Shown in pieces: positions 12,770 to 21,823 of a stretch of 64,000 nucleotides of DNA. The notes below the pieces were generated by a model. That model did no database searches. It was not told where the DNA came from and saw only the letters and a list, made by a program, of their open reading frames with translations. A program made the position numbers and the translations under genes. This DNA comes from Symbiodinium sp. CCMP2592 (Eukaryota > Sar > Dinophyceae > Suessiales > Symbiodiniaceae), in NCBI GenBank assembly GCA_905221615.1, contig CAJNDT010004535.1:182994-246993 (forward strand). The letters are read 5' to 3'. Position 1 is the first letter of the stretch; every line of letters begins with the position of its first letter.

Positions 12770-13534
12770 CGCCGCCTGGAGCTTGGAGTGAAGTTATGTA
12801 AGCTTCCACACTCTGTCAGGTTGAGATTGGTCGTGTTGTCGTGCATTGCTGTGGGATATCTGTAGCGGCCGCATTTCTGCCTTGACGGTGTAGTCGCAGA
12901 CTGATCCAGGACACACGGACCCCTGGAAACAACAACCGGCCTGGCTCATTGAGTCGCAGCGCCGCCTGGAGCTTGGAGTGAAGTCGTTATGTAAGCTTCC
13001 ATACTCTGTCAGGTTGAGATTGGTCGTGTTGTCGTGCAATGCTGTGGGATATCTGTAGCGGCCGCATTTCTACCTTGACGGTGTAGTCTCGCAGACTGAT
13101 CCAGGACACACGGACCCCTGGAAACAACAACCGGACTGGCTCATTGAGTCGCAGCGCCGCCTGGAGCTTGGAGTGAAGTCGTTATGTAAGCTTCCATACT
13201 CTGTCAGGTTGAGATTGGTCGTGTTGTCGTGCAATGCTGTGGGATATCTGTAGCGGCCGCATTTCTACCTTGACGGTGTAGTCTCGCAGACTGATCCAGG
13301 ACACACGGACCCCTGGAAACAACAACCGGACTGGCTCATTGAGTCGCAGCGCCGCCTGGAGCTTGGAGTGAAGTCGTTATGTAAGCTTCCATACTCTGTC
13401 AGGTTGAGATTGGTCGTGTTGTCGTGCAATGCTGTGGGATATCTGTAGCGGCCGCATTTCTGCCTTGACGGTGTAGTCGCGCAGACTGATCCAGGACACA
13501 CGGACCCTTGGACTGGAAGCAACTATATCGCACT
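12770..13534. repeat. 195-bp tandem array, about 4 units
   Basis: Units begin with cgccgcctggagcttgg at 12770, 12960, 13155 and 13350 (spacing 190, 195, 195). Each holds a NotI-like gcggccgc and three AGTCG pentamers. Units 2 and 3 are almost identical, implying recent unequal exchange. Open - strand frames inside it are shadows. Confidence 0.92.
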
Positions 13535-13589
13535 TGAGTCGCAGCCGTCAGTCGAGTCAAGCGATTTTAGGGTTCTGGAGGTCCCGGCC

Positions 13590-13970
13590 ATGGCATCGTC
13601 TCCAGTCGAACGACAGGAGCTGGATGGAGTCGCACTTCGTGAGCTGGAGAAGCTCGTGGTGGCATCGGCTCGAGTCGAACGAACGGAGCTGGAAATGCTC
13701 ATGAAGAAGCGATATCCCAAGGTGCCGAGGCAGTTGGTGTGCCAGCTGTGCACGATATGGTTCGCGGAGTACAACAACAGCTTGATCAACGAAGTCGCTG
13801 ACGAGCCGATCGGGGAGTTCTTGGAGCGCTACTTGTACAGGACTCAAGCCGCCTTGAAATCATACCCAGAGCAGTCGCAGGCATACCGATCCAAAGACCT
13901 GGAGCAGCAGTTCCTGGTCAAGGTTCTCGAGGGGGTCTTCAAGATTGAGCTCGAGGCGGATGAGCCCTAG
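13590..13970 (+). CDS. Small hypothetical protein (126 aa)
   Basis: ATG at 13590 with ccggcc just upstream, stop at 13968. The product is helical and charged: RELEKLVVASARVERTELE, then a short CQLCTIWFAEY segment, then an acidic C-terminus. It has no signal peptide or membrane segment and I do not recognise it. It lies between the 195-bp array and a 22-bp repeat array. It could be a whole small gene or the first exon of the ASCH-domain gene 0.7 kb downstream, which has the same direction. AGTCG occurs six times in or beside it, in more than one frame. Confidence 0.45.
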   Translation: MASSPVERQELDGVALRELEKLVVASARVERTELEMLMKKRYPKVPRQLVCQLCTIWFAEYNNSLINEVADEPIGEFLERYLYRTQAALKSYPEQSQAYRSKDLEQQFLVKVLEGVFKIELEADEP

Positions 13971-14076
13971 TCGATGTCGCCAGAAGAGCACCGGTCGATG
14001 TCAGGACGGCTTTCGATTGGACGGCTTTCGATTCGAGGCGGGGGAGCCTCAGTCGACAAGTCGACGTCGCATGAGG

Positions 14077-14187
14077 AGCTTAGTCAATGTCAAGACAGAG
14101 CTTAGTCGATGTCAAGACAGAGCTTAGTCGATGTCAAGACAGAGCTTAGTCGATGTCAAGACAGAGCTTAGTCGATGTCAAGACAGA
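14077..14187. repeat. 22-bp tandem repeat, 5 copies
   Basis: Units agcttagtcgatgtcaagac plus ag start at 14077, 14099, 14121, 14143 and 14165. The first unit has a in place of g in agtcg; the others are identical. The array follows directly after the 13590 ORF. Confidence 0.93.
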
Positions 14188-14301
14188 GACGGCTATGCAA
14201 ATTAGGTTGTAGCTTGGTCTGTTGCAGTCGCCACCGACCTCATGGAAAAAATTGCTTTCCCTATGCACTCGCTCGCAGATAGATTAGCTGTTAGCTAGTT
14301 C

Positions 14302-14495
14302 GTTGCCGGAATCCCCCCTGGCCCAGGTACAGATGTGCCGTCCGCGCCGCCTGGAGCTTGGAGTGAAGTCGTTATGTAAGCTTCCATACTCTGTCAGGTT
14401 GAGATTGGTCGTGTTGTCGTGCATTGCTGTGGGATATCTGTAGCGGCCGCATTTTTGCCTTGACTGTAGTAGTCGCAGACTGATCCAGACACGTG
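14302..14495. repeat. Detached copy of 195-bp unit plus leader
   Basis: Repeats the leader (gttcgttgcc ... ggtacagatgtgccgtcc) and most of the 195-bp unit from 14345 to about 14495, including gcggccgc. The same leader precedes the main array at about 12724, so the transposed or duplicated segment includes unique sequence upstream of the array. Confidence 0.85.
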
Positions 14496-14693
14496 CTGTC
14501 GGAACCGCTTCGAGCTTGGAGGTGCCGTCGTAGACTTATCCAGACACGTCCTGTGTTGGAGCTTAGACTTCTTCAGCCCCACAGGTCGCAGTTCTGGCGG
14601 GCTCAGAGTTTTCAGTTGAGTGTAGTCGCTGGTGGCCTTCGCTGCTGACATGGATAGCGCTGCGGAGCTTGGTTCGCCGCAATCTGGGCTGAT

Positions 14694-15348
14694 ACTCGCA
14701 TCTTGTCTCGAGTTGGTTCGTCTTTCGCGAACTGCGCGTGTGAAAAGAAGACTGCCGCTAAGGATTATTCCTGGATGGCGAAGATCTTCGAGGGCAAGAA
14801 AACGATGGAGATCCGAAGTCGATGTACCAGCAAAATTGGACAGAGAATCGGCTTGTGTAAGAAGGGCTTCTGCCACGGCACTGCAACGATCGACCGCGTG
14901 TGGCCTGCTTGCAAACACAGAAATGCTTGTTTCAGATTTGCATCGTGGAAGAGCTGTTTAAGAACAGACATGGTGCTGTTGCAGCAATCTATAGCCAAGG
15001 ATGGACATCACAAACTCGGCCGAAGAGTACGAGTCGTTGCACCTGGCTCCAAGCACCTATTACCGGAAGTGGAAGAAGGTCTGGGGCTGGGTTTTGAAAG
15101 ATGTCCGGCGATTCCCGATGCCAATGAATTACTTCAGTCGGGGCAGAGTTTGGGTGAGCCTGCAGTCAAAGAAGTCCAAGTCGGCAAGGAAGGCGAAGAA
15201 GGCCAAGAAGGCGAACAAGGCCAATTCAAAGAAACGCAAATCGGACGAGTTCACTATCGATTCTGAGGAGTCGTGTGACAACTTGAGCCTCGAGCGACAT
15301 GATGCAGAATCGGATCTGTTTCGTGAATTTTCTCGGACTCCAGAGTGA
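14694..15348 (+). CDS. ASCH-domain protein, at least two exons
   Basis: Seen: the first exon (about 14694-14895) reads DYSWMAKIFEGKKTMEIRSR followed by KIGQRIGLCKKGFCHGTATI. The second (about 15001-15348) reads EEYESLHLAPSTYYRKWKKV, GWVLKDVRRFPMPMNYF, a lysine-rich run (15175-15245) and ends at a stop at 15346. Known: ASCH (PUA-like) domains share the pattern W..I..G.K..E.R, a small strand with iGlc..G.g..G, and a C-terminal aWvL..v.rf..P.py.., and are linked to RNA binding and transcription coactivation. Both halves fit. Inference: one small nuclear RNA-binding protein with a basic, bipartite-NLS-like tail. The 14896-15000 segment is probably an intron, though it is partly open. Confidence 0.7.
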
Positions 15349-15487
15349 GCGATTCGGCAGGCTGGCTCGGAGTCGGAATTGGTTTAATGCAGGCCTTAGG
15401 TTTATGTGCAGTTTTCATGATCATCGGTCCGTCACAGAGCCTGAGTCGTTCTCGGAGCTGGAGTTTCGCTAAGTGTTTTGTTGTGTG

Positions 15488-15880
15488 GCGGCCATACAAA
15501 CAGGCCGTGCCATAGGCAGTCGTGCGAGTGCGAGGGCAGACCAAATAGCTTTGGACCTGCGTCTTGATTTGGTGTCTGCAGTCGGTCTGCAGTGTTTTGT
15601 GCAGCTGACAGTGAAGCTGGCGCAAGGTTGTCATCTTCGACCCAGTGCACTCCGGCGGGGCGCCACACAAACAGGCACCTGGTGTCTGCAAGCAGTCGGT
15701 CTGCAGTGTTGAACCGTTCTGCGGGTGACAGTGAAGCTGGCGCAAGGTTGTCATCTCCGACCCAGCGCACTCCGGTGGGGGCTTCGCCTGAACAAGGTGA
15801 TAAACAGCCAGGGTCAGCGCCTGAAAAAGGTGATAATCTAAGAGGCAGCACGGCTTAGTAAGCGCCTGAAGAAGGTGATA
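15488..15880. repeat. 114-bp direct duplication and 18-bp triplet repeat
   Basis: cagtcggtctgcagtgtt occurs at 15579 and 15693, each followed by the same aagctggcgcaaggttgtcat block. The phrase cgcctga plus a few bases plus aaggtgata occurs three times between about 15787 and 15880. A further short match (atacaaacaggc / acacaaacaggc) lies at about 15493 and 15664. Confidence 0.85.
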
Positions 15881-16024
15881 GACAGCATGACTACAAGAGA
15901 TAAGACGGGGAGAGGACCAATATCCTATAAGGCAATCCCAACGAGGAGCTACTATGGACGGAGAGACAAACAGCACGACTGCAAGCAAGAGAGCGACATG
16001 GACAGACAGCGACAGAGCTACGGA

Positions 16025-16028
<4 letters not shown>

Positions 16029-16062
<34 letters not shown>
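16029..16062. repeat. (GA)n microsatellite
   Basis: Pure GA tract of about 32 bases. Confidence 0.95.
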
Positions 16063-16070
<8 letters not shown>

Positions 16071-16221
16071 CTTGCGTTGACTTGTCGATTGGCATGGCAT
16101 GTTTGTTCTTGGCATGAGCTTGACCTTGCTTGCTTTGTCGTTGTCCTTACCCACGCAGAACATGCGAGACACCGTTGGCCGGGTGTCGGGACTGAAGTGC
16201 CATACGTTCCTGCTTCTGGCC

Positions 16222-16290
16222 AACCCACTTCGGTGGATGACAGCAGAGCACATGGGCTAATGCGTCTGCCGGGCAGGATCCTGTGCTCGA
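16222..16290. other. Second copy of hairpin-flanked conserved block
   Basis: A ccac-ttcg-gtgg hairpin (16225-16236) is followed at once by atgacag (16237), gcacatg (16248), ctaatgcgtc (16257-16266) and a ctgcc-g-ggcag hairpin (16266-16276). The same three words in the same order and spacing occur at 5923, 5934 and 5944, where a cctgcc/ggcagg stem also follows downstream. Confidence 0.6.
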
Positions 16291-16344
16291 GGGCTGCACA
16301 GTGCCTTCAGACTGCAGGGGAGGCCGCAAGAGAGACAAAGAGAA

Positions 16345-16348
16345 GGAA

Positions 16349-16380
<32 letters not shown>

Positions 16381-16400
16381 CCACAGAGAGAGAGAGAGAG
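16345..16400. repeat. (GA)n tract abutting the gap
   Basis: Interrupted GA-rich tract that runs into the N run; probably the reason the assembly stopped here. Confidence 0.9.
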
Positions 16401-16500
16401 NNNNNNNNNNNNNNNNNNNNNNNNNNNNNNNNNNNNNNNNNNNNNNNNNNNNNNNNNNNNNNNNNNNNNNNNNNNNNNNNNNNNNNNNNNNNNNNNNNNN
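16401..16500. other. Assembly gap (100 N)
   Basis: Exactly 100 N, a common placeholder for a gap of unknown size. Order and relative orientation of the two sides are therefore only as good as the scaffolding evidence. Confidence 0.99.
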
Positions 16501-16716
16501 AAAATGTGTAACTTTACCTAGCGTTTGAACGCCCGAGGCAGCGAATCCCTGGGAAGGGTTGCGCCGGGCGCCTAAAATGTGTAACTTTACCTAGCGTTTG
16601 AACGCCCGAGGCAGCGAATCCCTGGGAAGGGTTGCGCGGTGCGCCTAAAATGTGTTACTTTACCTAGCGTTTGGGCGCTCGAGGAGGCGAATCCTTGGGA
16701 AGGGTTGCATTCCCGA
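16501..16716. repeat. 73-bp tandem repeat, 3 copies
   Basis: aaaatgtgtaactttacctag starts (with one base change in copy 3) at 16501, 16574 and 16647, so the period is exactly 73. The third copy is the most diverged. The array begins at the gap and may continue into it. Confidence 0.93.
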
Positions 16717-16769
16717 TGGACGACGACGGTGCCACCCCTGGCTTTAGAAGAGAGATTTAGATACCGAGA

Positions 16770-17095
16770 TGTAGAGAGTATGTAGAGAGGTAGAGAGTAA
16801 GTCAGAGAGTAAGTCAGAGAGTAAGTCAGAGAGTAAGTCACAGAGTAAATCACAGAGTAAGTCAAGAGTAAGTCACGAGATGTAGAGAGAATGTAGAGAG
16901 GTACAGAGTAAGTCAGAGAGTAAGTCAGAGAGTAAGTAAGTCAGAGAGTAAGTCACAGAGTAAGTCACAGAGTAAGTCAAGAGTAAGTCACAGAGTAAGT
17001 CACAGAGTAAGTCACAGAGTAAGTCAAGAGTAAGTCACAGAGTAAGTCACAGAGTAAGTCACAGAGTAAGTCACAAGTAAGTAAGTAAGTATCAA
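16770..17095. repeat. agagtaagtc minisatellite
   Basis: About 300 bases of units such as agagtaagtc and cagagtaagtc, 10-12 bp long, with local period changes. Open frames rich in Thr-Tyr-Ser on the - strand are repeat artefacts. Confidence 0.92.
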
Positions 17096-17218
17096 GTGTA
17101 GAGTCAAGTATCAAGTGTAGAGTAAAGTATGGAGTCAAGTAAGTTGATTCTATGTCTGTCATCTATGTACTCAACTGCGGCGTTCCACACGGAAGAACCC
17201 TTCGCGAAGCTTTCGGGA

Positions 17219-17742
17219 ACACGGAAAATTCGTAGCCCGGAACTCTTGCACATGCAACACTTGCAAGTCGAACTTCACGCATTGAGTCCAGGCTGCTGGA
17301 TCAGATGATGCAGGACCAACGACGGGTTCAGCAGCGGTGGCCTGAAGAAAGAAAGGATGAGAATCTTCGGAACTTCGAACGACTGAAGAAAACACAAGCC
17401 TCCTTATTTGCAGCAGCGACTGGAACCGCGGGATCCACAGGAGCGGTGGCTTTCTCCGATTTGGCGACTTCCTGAAAGAAACACGGAAAATTCGTAGCCC
17501 GGAACTCTTGCACATGCAACACTTGCAAGTCGAACTTCACGCATTGAGTCCAGGCTGCTGGATCAGATGATGCAGGACCAACGACGGGTTCAGCAGCGGT
17601 GGCCTGAAGAAAGAAAGGCTGAGAATCTTCGGAACTTCGAACGACTGAAGAAAACACAAGCATCCTTATTTGCAGCAGCGACTGGAACCGCGGGATCCAC
17701 AGGAGCGGTGGCTTTCTCCGATTTGGCGACTTCCTGAACGAA
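17219..17742 (-). repeat. 262-bp direct duplication of exon-like unit
   Basis: acacggaaaattcgtagcc starts at 17219 and 17481. The two units differ at only a few positions. The - strand is open through both units (segments such as VLHVQEFRATNFPC and EKATAPVDPAVPVAAANK), so this may be a duplicated coding exon of an unrecognised protein. Confidence 0.8.
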
Positions 17743-18450
17743 GCACGGATTGAAAGGCTGTAAACCCAATGACAAAGTTCCGAAACTCTCCTTGGAAAAT
17801 CAGGCGACTACGACTGGAGCAAGCAAACTGCAAATATTGCTGTTTCTCCGAACGACACACGAAGCCGTGTTGACCCTCTCAGTGTGGACAGGCGTGTGTA
17901 CCGCAGCAAATGTCTTAGCACGGTCGACCGTTGCTGCTGCTGGAGACCGCACTGGCGATGAAACCTCCTCGGTCGGAAGTTTGTTCCGAGTAGAAATCAT
18001 CACAGGGAAAACTGGACCCAACTATGCGAATTGAGTCCTCACAAGCTAGGACGTTATATGACCCCTAGGTCCAACAACTCTAGGATCAACACCGGAAACC
18101 TGCTTGAAACATTAACTGTTCATTAAATCATGCCAGGCTGCTGCTGGAGGCGGCCGAAGAGAACCCGCGGGGAAGGGTGCACGCGGTCCGACCTGAAGCA
18201 AGCAAGGCTGCAAGCCTGAACCCCATAGCTCATTGCATGCAAGTCAATATTTAGCGAAACGGAGGAACCATGCAAGCGGAAACCATGTCAGAATGCCTTG
18301 GGTCCAGGCTACTGGCATGCCAGATTGAGCAGCAGAAGCGACTGGACCAGAGGCGTGCAGGCCGACCTTGGCAGTGAGGGCTGGACTGGACTGATTGGGC
18401 AGGAAACAAAAGTTTTTTTTAAAGTCAAGAGATCCTCTACCTCAACAAGC

Positions 18451-18483
<33 letters not shown>

Positions 18484-19460
18484 GAACACAGGATTCTCAA
18501 GACAAGAAACTAACATAACTACTGCTACCCAAGTTACTGAGGTTGCCCTGGCCGGCACAGTTTTCGGCAGCGGCACATCTGTCGACGACGTTGAAGCCTG
18601 CAGGGAAAGTGCTCAGACAAATTCCAATTAACAATAAAGTGAAATCACCCCCACATCCCAAATTTGTTCGTCGGAACTATACCTCCCTGTGTGGCCGCGG
18701 CGGAATGACCGGCGGCGGGTTGGCCCGAAGCCAAGCACGTCTTCGCACCCGGTTTTCCTGGGAAGTCTTGGCCTTCTCGTCCTTGGGCACTTTCGGACCC
18801 ATGGCGCAGCACACGCGATTAGGAAACCTCCGTGAAGATGAACGATTCAACGATCTCAGTCTGTGTTCCTGCCTTGGCACTTTCATTCGTCTTCAAAGCT
18901 GCACTTCAAACAGACACGGATGCAAACGACTGCAGAAAGAGATGGAGTCTGTAGAAGTCATGTAAGATGCAAGTGAACTACAATCAGAGACACTCGGACT
19001 CTGGTGGCGCCTTCTCCAGTAAGTGGGTCACGTTGCTGCGACTGCTCCCGACGAGGCCTCGGCCTTGCAACGGTCAGTCCGAATGGAACTTTCTGGGGCC
19101 AGCAGAAATATTGGGTCTCGGTGCATTGTTTCGGTCTAGGTACATGGAAATCGTGCCTTCTAGATCTCAGATGGACCGGCGTCCCCTACCATGACAGAAC
19201 CCTTGCAAGAGTCGATAGCAGAGCCTTCCAGTGAGAATTGTCAGTAGCCCTTATGAAGATAAGAACACCGAAATGAAAGCATTCTCTACTGAACCTGGTA
19301 CACCGATGGGTGAACGCATACGACCTCATTTTGCACCGGGCTGCGATGTTCGACTAACGACTAATCCAAAATTGAAACACGTGAATGTGCGACTGTTGGG
19401 GTTTCTCAGTAGTCCGTCTCCTTTAAGACAAAGATTCCGTAGCGCACGTTCTTGATCTTG
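17743..19460 (-). other. Sparse exon-like segments, unknown
   Basis: On the - strand, 18677-18804 reads MGPKVPKDEKAKTSQENR and then an Arg/Pro-rich tail, which looks like a real exon of a basic protein. (AT)n-rich sequence lies at 18450-18483. Nothing else is supported. Confidence 0.35.
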
Positions 19461-19469
19461 TCGAGAGAT

Positions 19470-19898
19470 CTAGCTGGACTCAGGGTCTTGTTGTGCTTGG
19501 ACTGGTGGTGATTCCTTCGCTGAGTTCGCATCCAGCACGAGTTGGCTCGAGCTTGGGTATTGCAGCTTTGTGTCGGACTCTGAGACAAAGACGACTGAGA
19601 TTCTGGAAGGCCAGGCAGACGGAGGTTCGACTGGCGGAGTTTCCTGTTCAGAAGCCTGCGCCGTCAGCGGCTCGACTGTGATATCAGCGTCGAAGTCATC
19701 AGCCTTCTCCGTGGCCCTCTGCTTCTTGTTCGACTGCTTCTTGGACTCCTCCTCCGCTTCCAATCGGCGTCTCAGCACCAGCGGCATCTTCTTCGCACGT
19801 GGCTTCGTCGTCTTCACCAGGCAGAAAGAAGGCTTCTCCTGCTCGTCGTTCTGTGTTTGAAGATCTTGAGGACGGTCCATGATTGGAAGGAAGGCCAC
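19470..19898 (-). CDS. Exon of charged unknown protein
   Basis: Open for 142 codons; the only in-frame ATG near the start encodes MDRPQDLQTQ at 19880. Composition is Lys/Glu-rich (RRRLEAEEESKKQSNKKQR), then acidic, then Pro/Ser-rich. I see no domain. The many CGACT on the + strand equal AGTCG in the coding sense, as in the + strand genes to the left. It probably belongs to the same transcription unit as the following - strand exons, and it may be part of a disordered nuclear protein. Splice borders are not determined. Confidence 0.4.
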   Translation of the reverse strand: MAFLPIMDRPQDLQTQNDEQEKPSFCLVKTTKPRAKKMPLVLRRRLEAEEESKKQSNKKQRATEKADDFDADITVEPLTAQASEQETPPVEPPSAWPSRISVVFVSESDTKLQYPSSSQLVLDANSAKESPPVQAQQDPESS

Positions 19899-20544
19899 TC
19901 TATGGGCTGCCCAAAGAACTAGTATTTCAGGACTTGAGCGGCGACTGAAAGCAAGCAGTGACGAAAAACATGTGCAAGACCCGAGCGACGCTTCGCATCT
20001 CTGAGCTAGCTGCGTGGAGAGGTCGATACGGTTCGGAAAAGACCAACGACTCAGCCTCCGGCACAGCTCAGAGGACTACCCCAACACTAACCACTGACTG
20101 GCCTGCCTTGTCAGACACGGAAAGTCAGAACCGCAACGCTGTCCATCCAGACCTGACAGCAAGTTTTTCGCAACTGCCGTCTCTCACGCCCAGCAAACAC
20201 ACATGGATCAAAGGCCCAGGCATGAGGACATCTTCGAAATCGAGATGAACCTGGCCAGGGTTGAACTAACAGGAATTACGATTGCACTCACACTTCGTTC
20301 AGTGGCCGATTTCTGGGCAGCATTTTGCAGCAGCGGCCAGCTCATCCTTCTGGCAAAATCTCTGCAACGTAAAGCGAATGACTGAGTCATTGCTGAAATC
20401 AGTTGCTAACGGATGACGAAGGCAGGTGATCGGCCAATTGGCGCTGCCACTGCTCTGGACTGAGGCAGATTGGTTGTCAGTCGACTGGCGCTGGTGCATT
20501 TTGCATATACGTTCGCAGTACATACCGACTGACCACCAATCAAC

Positions 20545-20916
20545 TCATTTCAAGTCCGATGAATCGTCATCACGGGGGTTATGTTTCTTCCAGGGAGGCT
20601 TGAGCGGTGGCATCTTCTTGGCCTTGGGCTTCAGCTTTGCCGGAGGTGGGCCCCGCGGCTCCTTGACAACCGTCTTCGATCTGCCCGGCTTGCCTTCCTC
20701 CGACTTGTCCTTCTTGTTGGCCGGCTCCTTCGACTTGGCCTGGATCGGCTTGCCTTCCGACGACTTGCTCTTCTTCTTGGCCGGATCCTTCGACTCGGTC
20801 TTGGTCGGTGCGGAGCGGCTGTAGCTGTCGTTGTCATCGTGCGGCTGGAGTGGGCTGCCTGGGCATTCTTCATTCTCCCATGTAGATGGGTCCTTTGGCA
20901 TTGGATTTGCTTGCAA
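20545..20916 (-). CDS. Lys/Pro-rich terminal exon
   Basis: Open frame of 123 codons ending at a stop at 20545. It carries repeated blocks SKDPAKKKSKSSEGKP and SKEPANKKDKSEEGKP, so an internal 20-residue unit is duplicated (about 20690-20810). The C-terminus is basic and ends RDDDSSDLK. No known domain; likely intrinsically disordered. It follows the acidic exon 20990-21493 on the - strand and is probably its continuation after a short intron around 20900-20990. Confidence 0.42.
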   Translation of the reverse strand: MQANPMPKDPSTWENEECPGSPLQPHDDNDSYSRSAPTKTESKDPAKKKSKSSEGKPIQAKSKEPANKKDKSEEGKPGRSKTVVKEPRGPPPAKLKPKAKKMPPLKPPWKKHNPRDDDSSDLK

Positions 20917-20989
20917 GCAAAGTATTATGTAGATTATTTAACTTAAAGAGATGGCCATCGGACAATGATTGAAAACGCAGTGTTGAGGG

Positions 20990-21493
20990 TTTAGGGGTGG
21001 GCTTGTGATTCGACTCTCGGTCGTCGTCCTCGTGGAAATGCCAGTCATTCCACAACGACTCGTCGTAATGCTCCCACGAATCGTCATGGTCCTGCCACTG
21101 CCCATCGTCGTCATACTCCACTTCGACTTCCTCTTCGCGGTCGTCTTCGTCGTCAAACTCATGACTGCTCCTGGCCGTGGGTTTGAGCGACTTGCGCCTG
21201 TCGAGCCTGTCGTCCTTGGATGTCTCCGACTTGCGCCTGAGCTGCTTGGACTTGGCCGACTCGCGATCCTCAAAGTCAGTGGACTTCAGTGTCGGCAAAG
21301 ACGACTCCTCCTCAGCCGATTCGCCAAAATTATCTGAGTCCAAGTTCAACGACTCCAGAGCTGCCAAAGTTTTCTGTCGCAGCCAGGACTCCCGCTGCTT
21401 GTTTACGACCAGGTCGTCAGGCTCGCCTCGAGCCCACGGAGCCCAGCTTTCGCGAGGCATGCCGCTGTTGTTCTCGGAGGCATGCTCCGCCAC
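20990..21493 (-). CDS. Acidic/serine-rich exon of unknown protein
   Basis: A 168-codon open segment that begins without an ATG, consistent with an internal exon. It reads SWAPWARGEPDDLVVNKQRE, then alternating Lys/Arg-Ser and Glu/Asp clusters, then a highly acidic stretch with Trp and His (EYDDDGQWQDHDDSWEHYDE). No catalytic motif and no membrane segment. The open frame runs on to 20870, but the sequence past HKPTPKP looks intronic. Function unknown. Confidence 0.42.
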
Positions 21494-21526
21494 TTAGTTG
21501 AAACGGGGAATCAGATCATGACAGAG

Positions 21527-21823
21527 CTACTGAAGCTTCGACTGTTTCTGGCAGATCTGAATGTCGACTAGTGCAGCGGAGCGACTCAAGAGGTGCATCT
21601 TCCTCTTCACTGCAGCCATGACCCACGCCGACGGGTTCTGTGGAGCGACTTGGTTGAGCTTCATGGTCAGCTCGGAAGCGTAGGCGAGCCCACGTGGGCT
21701 GGGGTGTCCGGCCAGGGACATCATCGAGTCCCATGCTGCACGGTCCAGTTCTCGACTTTGGAGTGTGCTAGCGATCTCCGGAAAGTTTTCCCACATCCGA
21801 CCGACTACCTGGGATGATGTCAC
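21527..21823 (-). CDS. Exon with HPSPRG-AY-EL-KL domain, copy 1
   Basis: The - strand is open for 98 codons and reads WENFPEIASTLQSRELDRAA, SLAGHPSPRGLAYASELTMK, then NPSAWVMAAVKRKM. It is amphipathic and helical, with no motif I can name. The same pattern H-P-S-P-R-G-x-A-Y-x-x-E-L-x-x-K-L followed by N-P-S occurs in another exon at 24738-24890, so it is a genuine repeated domain or a tandem paralogue. It lies directly 5' of the acidic exon in transcription order. Confidence 0.5.
   Translation of the reverse strand: MTSSQVVGRMWENFPEIASTLQSRELDRAAWDSMMSLAGHPSPRGLAYASELTMKLNQVAPQNPSAWVMAAVKRKMHLLSRSAALVDIQICQKQSKLQ

Noticed and set aside
16587-17162. Thr-Tyr-Ser repeat protein on the - strand
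   Set aside because: Artefact of the agagtaagtc minisatellite.
18430-18490. (AT)n tract as promoter or origin
   Set aside because: A simple dinucleotide repeat with no accompanying signal.
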